DNA of 64,000 nucleotides. Source: Odontocerum albicorne (lineage: Eukaryota; Arthropoda; Insecta; Trichoptera; Odontoceridae). The translations under genes were made by a program, and so were the position numbers. A model generated the notes under the pieces. It did not search any database and had not been told where the DNA came from. It saw only the letters and a program-made list of their open reading frames with translations. Position 1 is the first letter of the stretch. Each line of letters starts with the position of its first letter. Positions 23,579 to 35,800 of the stretch are shown in pieces. Location: positions 4,049,366 through 4,113,365 of the forward strand of contig OX463846.1 of the NCBI GenBank assembly GCA_949825065.1. The letters run 5' to 3'.

Positions 23579-23725
23579 CACGTTAATTGTTGAGGACACA
23601 CCTCGCGTGTCCAAACCATCATACGCACAGCACGCCAGGCGTATTTTGTTGATATGTATGTTGGTATCCGATCAATTTCTCAGCACGGCATGTATTTACG
23701 TAAAATTTTATTAGCAGTGAATGTG
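23579..23725. mobile_element. 147-bp piggyBac-type MITE (CACRTTMAYTG ends)
   Basis: TTAA at 23575-23578 and 23726-23729 with ends CACGTTAATTGTTG and the complement CACATTCACTGCTA. Small TTAA elements with a CACNTTCACTG terminus are common in insects. Not related in sequence to the CCTTTCCC family above. Confidence 0.6.
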
Positions 23726-23739
23726 TTAAAATATATATT

Positions 23740-23875
23740 ATTTATAGTTAAGACATAAACACTGGAAATTTAAAGACATTGCATTTTTTTGGTCACACGC
23801 TGTTTATTCTAATTTATATTGAGTGAAAAAAACAATTGATTGTTTGACTAAACAAATTACAATGTTGTGATTAAT
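23740..23875. mobile_element. Degraded PLE pLTR fragment
   Basis: TTATAGTTAAGACATAAACA, AATTTAAAGACATTGCAT and CGCTGTTTATTCTAATTTA align with the pLTR tail and first arm; the remainder is lost. Confidence 0.5.
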
Positions 23876-24353
23876 TATAATTTTGTTGAAATACGAGTAT
23901 ATAAATAAAAATATTTAAAACTGTAAAAAGGATCAAGGCCGATGAAATGACAGAAAACTAAGAAAAAAAAATCTGAATGCTGCATACATTTTTTTTCCTT
24001 CCGTTCTAAAAATTTCTCTTATTTATTACTTTATATTAATACGTTTATTTTAATTTCCATTCGTCTTGCTCCTTTCATCTAGAAAACCTTTTATATCAAG
24101 CCTTCTTGTTTCAAACCCTTTCCCTTTTGAGAGGGTTAATTGAAACGTTTATAGAGCTATGAAATATTTTGAAGCACTTTTATCGTAAGGTTTTCCAGGA
24201 TTTCTTGTTAACGTATATCTTTATTGTTTCACTGTTCTTTGTTGGTGACAGGTGTTTTAAAGCTGTCACTTGAAATCAATTAAAACTTTTGCTTACTGTT
24301 TATAAAATTTGATTCCTCCAAGTATAGACCATTCAGACAGAAGACTCATTTTG

Positions 24354-25025
24354 CAATAGTGTGAGTAACAGTGCGTTTACAAAAACTTTTCACTTTATTT
24401 TTTTAATGAAGGGAAAACGCAAAAAAATATAAAAATAATATTTTATATTCAAACATTGAAATGAACACTTACGTTTTGTAAATTAAAAATGCTATCAGCT
24501 TATATTGTAATAATCATAAAAATAAAATGAAAGTAAGTTTATTTCACATTTTTATTGTTTAGGCATGGCAGATTCCAGGAAATATTAAAAAACAATAATG
24601 AAATTTTTCAAGATTAAAAATAAATATAAATTAAAAATAAATATTATAAAGTAAAAATATTTGTCAGCTTTAATTAGATTGCATATTAAAATAAAATGTA
24701 CGTAAGATTATTTAACATATTAACGTATCATAATTACAATGCCAAATGATAAAGTTTTAAAATAGTAGTGGATGGAGTGATACTAAATTCTAGGAAACTT
24801 TAAGTTATAACAAAGTACGAGTACATTCTAAGCTTTTGAATTTTTTTTAAATTATACATTACATTAGACAAAAATCGCATTCCTAATTTCGACATGGTAA
24901 TGTTTTTCTAATCACCGAATATTTTAATAATACAAATGTGCGCTCTGCGCGAACCAATCGTGTGGTATTCTAAAACCAATACCACTACATAAGTTGTATA
25001 ATACAGAGTGTTACTCACACTATTG
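24354..25025. mobile_element. Possible TIR element, 672 bp, AT-rich
   Basis: CAATAGTGTGAGTAACA at 24354-24370 is exactly inverted at 25009-25025. No ORF inside. It abuts the mariner relic on the right. Family unknown; target duplication not obvious. Confidence 0.5.
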
Positions 25026-25057
25026 TGATAACAACAAATTTAGGAGGGAAAACAACA

Positions 25058-25468
25058 AAAATCAAGGTTCGACAGTTGATTTTTGTTGTTTTCACTCAAA
25101 ACATGTGGAACCCAACCGCCGAACTTCTGGACTTTTCCTATTGATTTAAGATGGCGGTATACAGTCATGTGACTACAATTCATCTGCTCAGCCAATTATA
25201 CAGTGGTTTGAAGGAGATTTTCGTGAATAATATGGTTTAAGTAGTCCTCATCGAAGTGCACTGGTTGTCCGGAACGCTCCATATCTTTCAGGTCGAAATT
25301 ACCGTCATTGAAACGCAAACACCATCGACGAGCTGTCCTTTCATTCATAGCAATTCCACCGTACACTTCGTAAATATCGCGAGCAGCTTTGGCAGCTTTA
25401 TTGTCTCGATTGAACGCGAACAGAAATAGGTGTCGAAAATACTCACTTTCGTCTACTTGACATTCCAT
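25058..25468 (-). pseudogene. Mariner transposase N-terminal fragment
   Basis: Minus strand starts MECQVDESEYFRHLFLFAFN and includes AAKAARDIYEVYGGIAMNER, TARRWCLRFNDGNFDLKD, RSGQPV, then after a stop LAEQMNCSHMTVYRHLKSIG and KVQKFGGWVPHVLSE. Both HTH motifs and the linker are present, and the catalytic domain is deleted. Near its 3' end, AAAACAACAAAAATCAA (25049-25065) is exactly inverted at 25076-25092. Confidence 0.85.
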
Positions 25469-25597
25469 TTTGAAGGCTTGTAATAAAATAAAATAATATA
25501 TGTAACGTAAAAGCAAACGCAATATCTTGTAGAGCAGAAAATTTTCTTTTGAATGACGTATAACTTTTATCATTTTGTTTTACTTTTGGTGCTCATT

Positions 25598-25918
25598 TTA
25601 AAACTAGTTGCAACCTGTGAAATATTCACGGAAGTAAAACAAATTCTACTTTTAAAATATATATTCATAAATGTAAATTTTTTTTGTATATACGAGTATG
25701 TATCATTCATACATCGTCCCTTTTTACACCGGTTCAAAAATTATTAGCTAGGTATTTAAAATTCGTTCGGTATCCTCACCGAGATTCAAATTTCGAATTA
25801 CTCTCGGAGAGAATCCAAGTATTCCTCTCTCGCTCTCTCGTATTCAAAATTTAATTCTCGTATTCTTTCTTTGGCGACAGCCATATGGGTTTTGGCCTAT
25901 TTATACTATGATTTGAAA
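25598..25918. repeat. Empty-site paralog of the 3.85-4.44 kb repeat
   Basis: AACTAGTTGCAACCTGTGAA, then GTATCATTCATACATCGTCC uninterrupted, then ACCGGTTCAAAAATTATTAG and TCTCTCGCTCTCTCGTATTC. It has a single copy of the target where the copy at 3.9 kb carries the palindromic PLE unit. Confidence 0.75.
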
Positions 25919-26780
25919 AAAAACGGACACAACTTATGTTAACACCTAATATATTAGGTGTGCAAAATACATAGAGTATGTCAGAAAATGTACAATGAAG
26001 TGAATTAAAACAATATAAAATCGGTTAAACTTACATCCGTATGTAAATAAGATGCCAAATTAGACCATTTTACTACTCCAGTCTTTTTTGACAGCTGTCA
26101 CTTTTTGATATGATTAGAAATAATAAAATAACAATGGCAAATACGACATTCATTCAGAAGGAATTCATTTATTATGAACAGAAAATTGTAAATACTTTAA
26201 CGACAAAGCTGTTTATAATGAGTGAGAATGTCTGATTCTTCTAACATTTATGATATAATCACTCAATTATTAGATTTACATATCATTCTCACTCAATTTA
26301 TACTGTGGTTTGGTAAACAAGTTGATTTGGGATGTTAATAGCTTACAAAATGCCTTCTGTCAATAAGATACATATATTCTAATGTGAGTTTCGTTGCGTT
26401 CAAATTTTACATTATCAAAGATTTCCAGTATCATTCCAAAAACGGATTTAACTCACCATTTGGCCAAAAAATAACTTTAAAGCGTAAGCTTTTTATGGTT
26501 TCTGCAAAACAATTTTTTTATTTAAAATATTACAGACTTAACATTATGGATCAAAATATTAAAATGACTGCAAAAAGAGCTGAAGATGCTAAAAGGAAAA
26601 GATGATCGCGTCAATCGCAACGAGCAAGCGAGGTTCTAGAGAAGGGGCAACACAACGACAACATAAAACAGCACAAAGACAAGCACAGCGTCATATTAAA
26701 AATTACTTCCGTCATTATTGTCAAGTTTTAACTTGTTGAAAAATAAATATACTAATGATTTGATTAATATTTTTTTGTTG
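25919..26780. other. Upstream flank of the CA gene, nothing firm
   Basis: Contains a short inverted pair (AGTGAGAATG at about 26221 and CATTCTCACT at about 26284) and an Arg/Gln/Lys-rich frame-broken stretch at 26545-26700. No promoter or 5'UTR exon can be identified confidently. Confidence 0.35.
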
Positions 26781-26783
26781 CAG

Positions 26784-26849
26784 AATTTTGAACATTTAAG
26801 ATGAGGCTGTTTTGGGGTCTTTTAATTTTATACCTCCATTGCAATCAAG
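26784..26849 (+). CDS. CA exon 1: start codon and signal peptide
   Basis: A pyrimidine-rich tract ending in CAG at 26781-26783 suggests an acceptor, so an upstream 5'UTR exon probably exists. ATG at 26801 opens MRLFWGLLILYLHCNQ, a short hydrophobic signal peptide. The donor AAG/GTAAGA follows at 26850 and leaves phase 1. Translation past the donor meets a stop within a few codons, so splicing is required. The last 24 nt of this exon are also the first part of the 74-bp tandem array that follows. Confidence 0.75.
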
Positions 26850-29800
26850 GTAAGATTGTTTACACGATATAACATAAACTCATAAGTCACCCGATATAAT
26901 TTTATACATCCATTACAATCAAGATAAGATTGTTTACACGATATAACATAAATTCATAAGTCACCCGATATAATTTTATACCTCCATCACAATCAAGGTA
27001 AGATTGTTTACACGATATAACATAAATTCATAAGTCACCCGATATAATTTTATACCTCCATCACAATCAAGGTAAGATTGTTAACACGATATAACATAAA
27101 CTCATGAGTCACCCAATATAATTTTATACCTCCATTACAATCAAGTTAAGATTGTTTACACGATATAACATAAACTCATAAGTCACCCAATATAATTTTA
27201 TACCTCCATCACAATCAAGGTAAGATTGTTTACACTATATAACATAAACTCATAAGTCACCCGATATAATTTTATACATCTATTACAATCAATGTAAGAT
27301 TGTTAACACGATATAACATAAACTCATGAGTCACCCAATATAATTTTATACCTCCATTACAATCAAGTTAAGATTGTTTACACGATATAACATAAACTCA
27401 TAAGTCACCCAATATAATTTTATACCTCCATCACAATCAAGGTAAGATTGTTTACACGATATAACATAAACTCATAAGTCACCCGGTATAATTTTATACA
27501 TCCATTACAATCAAGGTAAGATTGTTTACACGATAAAACATAAACTCATAAGTCACCCAATATAATGTTATACCTCCATCACAATCAAGGTAAGATTGTT
27601 TACACGATATAACATAAACTCATAAGTCACCCAATATAATTTTATACCTCCATCACAATCAAGGTAAGATTGTTTACACGATATAACATAAACTCATAAG
27701 TCACCCAATAAAAGAATTCAGCATAACTCGCGTCACTGATATTAGTCCAAATATTTCAGTTAGGGGAGTATTCAACTTAAGGGCTGAACTTTATTGGTTC
27801 GATCCAGGTTTTCGGGGCCTTTTTGTTCTTTTTTTTCCCAGGTTTCAACTTTTACTTTTTGACATTCCGTATTAGAATACTTAAAAAATATATTACTTGG
27901 TTATTCCACCAACCAGGTGGAATCTATCTGATGAGGGCTTCAAGATAGGAGGTTGAAACACCTGTGGATAATATAATCAGTAAAGTAATAAAAGTAACTC
28001 ATTATTTTATATTCTTATAAAAATATACTTTCTGGTTGGTTGGAAGAGATTGTCGCCTGGTAATAAGCCCGCAAGAATGTATTTGCAATGAAAATGTTAA
28101 ATAAATAAATAAAAATAATTCATAAAATATTTAAAACATTTTTGACATGTAATATTGAATTATTTTCAATTAATGTTACATTAAAAACATTGAAAAAAAA
28201 ATTATACTTATTTAAATTTATATCAAATCAAATCAAAAAAGGAAAATAAATTTAAAGTTATATTTCACCGCTATCTGTGTGTGAAAATACATTTTTTTAA
28301 TTACTTTTTTCTTTGGTGATTCCTTGTTACATGGTAAGTTATGAAGGAAAATTGAGGAAAAAAATCACAACTTTTCCTTACAGTTTTTTTTTATATGTAA
28401 CACCTACGTTACATTGCCGAAATATCAATTTTTATAAAACACAAAAAGGGCTATAAAATGATTCTTTAATCTAAAACAAGAGCAACATTTACATAGCTGA
28501 ATTATCAACAAATAAAACGGTTTGAATAATTTTTCTCTACATGTCGTGATTAATAAGATATTTAAAGATTATTTACCCCAATTTTTAAAACGCGCCCACG
28601 CTGTCCAGACATGTTGACCCGATGTCGTTTGAAAGCTTGTAGCGTTGTCAATATTTATCACCAGATAATACCACTGCACACAATAGTGCATGTATTTGAA
28701 TGTGTTGCCATATTTGAAATTACGTTACAGTATCTAGATTTTTTTTAAATCCCTAAATTAGTGTTACACCTGTGTAACAATGCCATGATAAGGGTTTTAA
28801 TTAAGAGTTCAAATAAAAAAAAATGTAATAAAAGATAAATCTCGGCCAAAAATGTTAATTAATAATAATTATAAAGTGTCATTTAGAGAACAGAATCTCC
28901 TCAAGGGCGCTGTTAACTCGGAATTCGAACCCTTCATTACAGAGGTTACAAATATTAAAAATTAAGTGTTAGGATAGGAAGATTGTGGTTGTGACCATTA
29001 GATTAGAAACTTTCTCGCATCTGCATATGTTTAAAAAAATATATTTTGTAAAAAAAACGTAAAGACTTACCAAGGGAAGACGAGCTATGAGCAAACCGTT
29101 GTAGATCTCCTGATGTGTAATAATAACATTCATTTTTAATTGTAGTGTAATGTTCACATACAATCACAAATTTTGATAAGATTTCCCAAACAGGTAAACG
29201 TATTTTGTAAAAAACATATTTTGTAAAAAACATTTTTTGTAAAAAACATATTTTGTAAAAAACATATTTTGTAAAAAACATATTTTGTTAAAAACATATT
29301 TTGTAAAAAACATTTTTTGTAAAAAACGTATTTTAAAAAAAAAACCTAAATACTTAGCAAGGGAAAACGAGCCATAAGGAAACCGTTGTATATCTTCCGA
29401 TGTGTAATAAAAACACATTTATTTGTAATTGTATGTGTAGTGTTCATATATAGTATAATCACAAACTTTGAAAAGACTTCCCAAACAGGGATATCCTCAA
29501 GTGGTTCCTAAAGCTACACCCGTCACTAATATCGCCAACACATTGAGGCAGACAAAGAATGTCAGGGAAGGAATAAGAACGACAAGAGGTTCGCTAAACA
29601 ATAAAAAACTGTAAATATTAACACCTTAATTATAATTAAGGTGAGCTAATTAAATTATGCTTAAATAAACAATTTAATTTTCTCGATTTTTTTCAATAAA
29701 ATTATTGAACACCATTTTTATTTGAAACAGAAAATAAACAATATTTAGTATTGAGCTTAATAAATAAAATAAAACTGTGATTAGAGCAAAGAAAAATTAT

Positions 29801-32800
29801 ATTTAATTTATTTTATTAAAAATTAATGAACATGACACACCACACAGTAAACAAACTTTATTTCCTTCTTGATTTTTTTAAATATTGTATCTACCAGATA
29901 CTTCGTATTATTTTTTTCAATGCCTTGTCGACCACTGCGTTGCTAAAATCCTAAACTTTCCCTATCTTCTATTGCATAAAATAACTCCTCAGCAAACAGT
30001 CCACTCCATTATCAATTGTTTGTTAATAATGATAATTAAACAACGCAATATTTGACAATCAATTACTTTGTTATTTAGTTTTTTTTACTGAAGAGACCAT
30101 CGATTATTCAATAATTACTGCAGCCACCACCTTCCTATTCTTATTACCAACTTATGTGCATTTTTTTGGTAAAATTTCTAGCCTGTTAATAATTGTGGAT
30201 TTGAATCCCAAATAAGAGCGCCCTCGATATGAGTCTGCTGTCAAAATAGTGGTATATAAATAGTCCTCTAATTATTATTATTGATGGAAAAGAAATGTTC
30301 ACGGAATTAGAACTGCACTTGTATCACCTTTTGACAGATACAGATAGTTTTCCACTATTAATTGTGAAATGTTTATCGGAATTTTTGCCTTGGTGAGTTT
30401 TCTTAAATTTTATCGATGTTTCGAAGGCGTCTCAGCTTTCATCCTAGAGTCATGTAAAAAAACATTACCAAATATTGTAAGCACACCAAGTGATGAATAT
30501 CTCGTTCGGAGTCTCGGTCCAATGGTAGGACGCCTGTCTCCTTCATCGGATAAGTTCTGACTGATATGATATTTAATTGGATATTTTGGTTCATATTAGG
30601 AGACGGGGAAGGATAGTTTTTATGAGTTTTTGATGAATGATTATGAGAAATAATAAGAACGTTAGATACTTGTATACATGTGATGATATATAAATAATAT
30701 TACATACGAATATACATATATTTGCGGATGTGCGATGTCACACACGGTTATATATATATTAGATGGGTGTGGGTGAAAATAATGGAGGTGAGATGATGGT
30801 GAGTAAAGCATAAAATGATGGATATATAATATATAGGTATGTGGGGAGACGTGTGTGACATTTTTAAAAATATAAGTACATATATATAATAAATATGGGA
30901 GATACGCGGTTGCCTACGGAGGAAGGCTGTCGTCTGCCGGTGTAGGTGTAGGTGTCAGTGATGGTGTAGAGTACGGGGGGCGTTCAGAGTGACTGTGTCA
31001 TTTGCAGTTGGGGGCGTTCAGAGTGGCGGGGACGTTTGCTGATGGGGGCGCGGAGAGTAGATTTCGGACGTGGGTGTCTAAATTTGGTGTTCGCGTTGTA
31101 GTTTCCAAGGGCTTTTAGTAAGCACACAAGAAGCACCCATCTAGCCACCCGCACTCGCGACCGCAACGTGAGCACGCGTTAGGCATGCTCAGTCAGCTGC
31201 TTTCACGACCACAACGTAGCGACGTTAGCAATTACCAGCGCAGGAGTCGCATGTCATCCTATCTAAATCTTTGCAAAATCAGAAATGTAACTCACTGTTC
31301 AAACCAACTCTACAAGGCAACAACTCCGATAAAAATTATAAACTATGTACTCGTATAAAAAAGAGTTTAAATATAAATTAAATATTTCGTCATAAATCGC
31401 ATAAATTAAGTAGATATGGTATGTTATATATTGTTTTTAGCGTGCATTTTTAACCTGACTGACCCAAACGGATACTTCAGAATACCAAGAAGAAATCAAA
31501 TCCAGCTTAAATTTAATTACTTGAACGAACACTACAGTAACCCAAAAGATGCAAAAAAGGAGTATTATTTAAAATATGTAAGTTAATAAAATGATTATTT
31601 TTATTGAAAAAATATTTTTATAACCCTTGGTATTGGAGTGTTTTTGGTCCACATAAACACTTTTAGTATTAGAAGAATTTATGTTACAGTTTTTCCAATC
31701 ATCGCTCTAATATTTTATTTATTTTCAAAAATATATATATGAAAAATACAAATTAAAAACTTAAGCATAAATATTTTGGACTACTCGAAAACTCCATTGA
31801 AGGATATATATTACTATTCAGCTAGCCTATTAATCAAATCGTGTGATATTTCATTTAAAAATTACCTTATTTACCAGTATGTTTGTACTCAAAATACGAA
31901 TGAAAATAATTTTTTTTTCATTTATTTTTTGAAAAAGTAGATAGCAAATGTTTAATTTAAAAAATCAACGACCTAATTTCATATTGCATGTACCTATATT
32001 CTAATTGCCGTTTTTTTTACTTTGATAGCATGTGTTTTAAAATTTGAATACTCACGTTACGCAGTAGCTTATGCATATATGTTTTGTTTCATTTTCACTT
32101 CACAGTCACAGAATGTTTAGTTTCATTTTCGACTTCACGGCGTTAGGCAAATTATATAATAGATAATATAACCAACAGTTAGTGTATTGTATTCCAAACT
32201 TCAAATAATATTTTATATGAATTTATGTATTTCTATAACTTATATTACTTCCTAGTACATGTTTCATCTACGAGAAAAATGTATTTAGAATGTATCAGTT
32301 TATATTATGATCAGTAGATTACAATTAAAATATTTACGACCTAAATAATACAATAAAGAGGGGAAATGAATACATAAATTTGAGATGACAAAAAAAGTAT
32401 GAACATTTAACACTAACATAACTCGTACAAAAGTATAAAGAAGTATTGTACATACAATCACAAGGTTAGGAAGCCCAAGGGCCGTATTCCGCACATACAC
32501 AAAACAACACACAACCTCTATTGTGTAATTAATAAGACACTTGCTTTTACGTGCCTGGATGAGCCCGGACCTTTTAATGTCTTCGCTCTTGAATGTTTTT
32601 TTTGTCATCTATTTATTTTCTGTGTTTTTTTATCTTATTGTTCTACGTGTTCTACGTGGGTTGAAAAACATCTGGTGTCCCCGTGGCTGGGCTCGCCCTA
32701 TATTGGTGAGGTATATCTTGGCCGGGGGAATGTTATTAGATGAGCCCAGACCTTTTGATAGCTTCTGTTTTTTTAATGTATTATATGTTTAATGTGTTCT

Positions 32801-35800
32801 TGAAATGTGTCCAAATGTATTATGTACATACTATGTTGCTATCAATAAACCTGTATTTATTTATTTATTTAAATAAATAAAATAAAAAACGTCACAATCT
32901 TGATCAACTTTTAGCCTGGTAAAAATACTTATGAGTCTTATTGACTTTTCCCGTGCTGTGGTACTGATTTAATGACGACATGGGAGTTCCGTGCCTATTC
33001 AAGTTATTCTTAACTCCAAGGAAGGTTTCAATATTTTGGTCGAAGATAGTGTTGTCTCCTAACCACACTCATTAATATGCCCGCATTGATATTCTTTTTC
33101 TGCCAAATTCATATTTCAGTCCTTTGCCTAAATATGTGCTTTAATACAAAAAAAAAACATTTCAACGATGGTCCAATGGTGACAAAATTATTTAAAATAA
33201 AGTAATTTGTACATTTACAATATTAAAAAGTAATCTTAAAATTTTTAAAAATCAATTCATAACAATTCGTCAAAACTATATAAAAAGAAACATCAAACAT
33301 TTCAATAATCCATAAGTTAGTCCTCCTGTCGTGTATCTCATGACAGCATCGTGACTCCCATGATAGCCTCTGACGACTCCTCTCCATCCATTCCTGCACT
33401 GCGCAGCTTAAAGGGCAGTTGTTAACCTTTCCCTTCCTGTGCTAAAAAAATCCGCCCGTTGCGGTGCTGTGTATTCAATACACATCAATACACATGTAAA
33501 AATGAGCGATTTAAAATCGGAAAAATAAGAATACTCATAGCCAATCGCTAAAATTAATTAAATTTTAAGTGATAATAATTGGTATTTAATTGCTGAAAAC
33601 ATGGAAAAAACATCGGCCGATGTTCACAAAACGGGCGGAAAGACCACCTCAAATGGAAAAAATCAGATGCGTGAGACTCTCGCGCTGTAGAGTGAAACTT
33701 CTTAGCTCCTAGGAAAAGTTGATAATATGCATTACTTTTTGTCCATTTGTTAACGATTTTTTTAGGGTTAGGAAATGGTTATGTGGAATTTAATTCAAGA
33801 AAATCTCTCTTAATTAAATAAAAAATGATTACGTACGTGAAATTTAATTCAAGAAAATCTCAATTAAATAAAGAAATATTTTATTTTATATTTTTAATAA
33901 TAAATAATAATAATTTTAAAAATCAATAATACTATAATACCCTTAATTATATATATTTTTTTTAAATATTAAATAAATTAATATTTTTATGTTATTAACT
34001 ATTGAATTAATTATTTTTAATTAATTGTATATTTTTTATTATATTATTTTTATTATATTATTAATAATATATTATTAATATTATTATATTATAGTATTAA
34101 TTATTTATATTATAATAATAATATAATAATTACATTATAATAACATATATGGTATATATTATTATAATTATATATTAAATATAAATTATATATTAAATAA
34201 AAATTAAATAAAATAATTTCATGTATTATTAAAATAAAATAATTTAATATATTAAAATAAAATAAAATAATTTAATAGATTATTAAAATAAAATAATTTC
34301 ACATATTATTAAAAAATATATTTTTTTATATTTTTAATAATAAATAATGATAATTGTAATAATAATTATATAATATACTTAATAATATTAAAATAATATT
34401 AATCATTATTAATAATAAATAATTGTTAATATTTAAATAATTAATAATAATTTATTAATAAATAAAATATTTAATAATAATATAATACACCGTTTCACTT
34501 TTCGTGACGTTCAGGCCAATTTTCCAAACCACGCCTATAGAAGGTTCACTACAAATAAAAACATTTCACGATTTTGGCTTATTTTATCTCACATAACAAC
34601 ATATTTATGGAGGAATCGAATTGTACCACTTCATATGTAGTATTCAATAACATAACGCACGTCAAAGGTAGATTACAAGCTCGTATGCAAACTTATTTCC
34701 AAACAATAATTAATTTATCGCTGATTTCCTCCAATAAATAGAATATTTCCTTGACGAATGTGTGATTATGCATATACAAAGCGTGACACGCTAATTACCA
34801 TAAATGGAGTTTATCAAAAGTTATCAAAAACTAAATTTCTTTTATTATTAGAAGCTTAGTTTAATATTTGCATTTCGCTCAATTAGACTATGGCTAAGAC
34901 AATAGTTTACTGTGCAAATCCAATGTGTAGAAGAGACCCCTCCTAGCTTAATAGCAGTATTGATCAATAAATTAAAGAGATAAAAAAATATAAGTTATTC
35001 AAAAGACACGTTCCTTCTCTCAAAAGGTGTAAAGCAAGGGCATTGTATCTATATCTTTCAATTATAGCTATTATTCTTAGGAATTTAGGGGACTTATAAG
35101 CGATGTATTTCAAATAGCGGTATTATATCTATGTTTTAATTACGTCTAAAGATTTGAAACGATGATTGATTCAGTTTTTTTATTATTCTTCATGGAGGTC
35201 CTTTGCTATATTTCGAACTCTACGAACGACTTGTCTTCATCCCTCCCGATCCAGGGCCATGCTGAATGCAGCAATTAAACAGGATTCTGTTAACTCCTTT
35301 ATTTGATATGTTGTTTATAGTTAAGGCATTAACGTTGTGGAGGTTTAAAGACATTGTAATTTATTTTTAACAAACACTGTTTATTCCACTTTTTTATGAC
35401 GGTATAACCCTACCGGTTTCAAGGCTTTTACCTCATTTTCAGGGGAGCGCAAACAAGACTGCGCTCTTGCTTTGCCCTTGCTTTGCGCTCCCCTGAAGAT
35501 GGGGTGAAAGCCTTGAAACCGGTAGGGTTATACCGTCATAAAAAAGTGGAATAAACAGTGTTTGTTAAAAATAAATTACAAAATCCTTTATTTGATCCTT
35601 CCATCTTAAAGAACACACTTCTTTTACTCACCTTCCATCTACTGTTCCCGTGATCACCAATTTCTCCAGACTTTCAATTTTTCTAGAAACATGCCCAAAG
35701 TACATAAGGATTATTTTTTTTGCAAAGTGTTTCGGTAATCTCTGATTCCTGAATGATAGAAACATTGATGGGCCCTGTAGTTCTTAGAATACGGAGCATT

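Noticed and set aside
26545..26705. Helitron-like Arg/Gln-rich coding remnant upstream of exon 1
   Set aside because: Composition only loosely recalls such proteins; no Rep or helicase motif and the frame is broken.
28969..29418. Phe/Lys/Tyr-rich ORFs
   Set aside because: Translations of the 16-bp minisatellite and the surrounding transposon copy.
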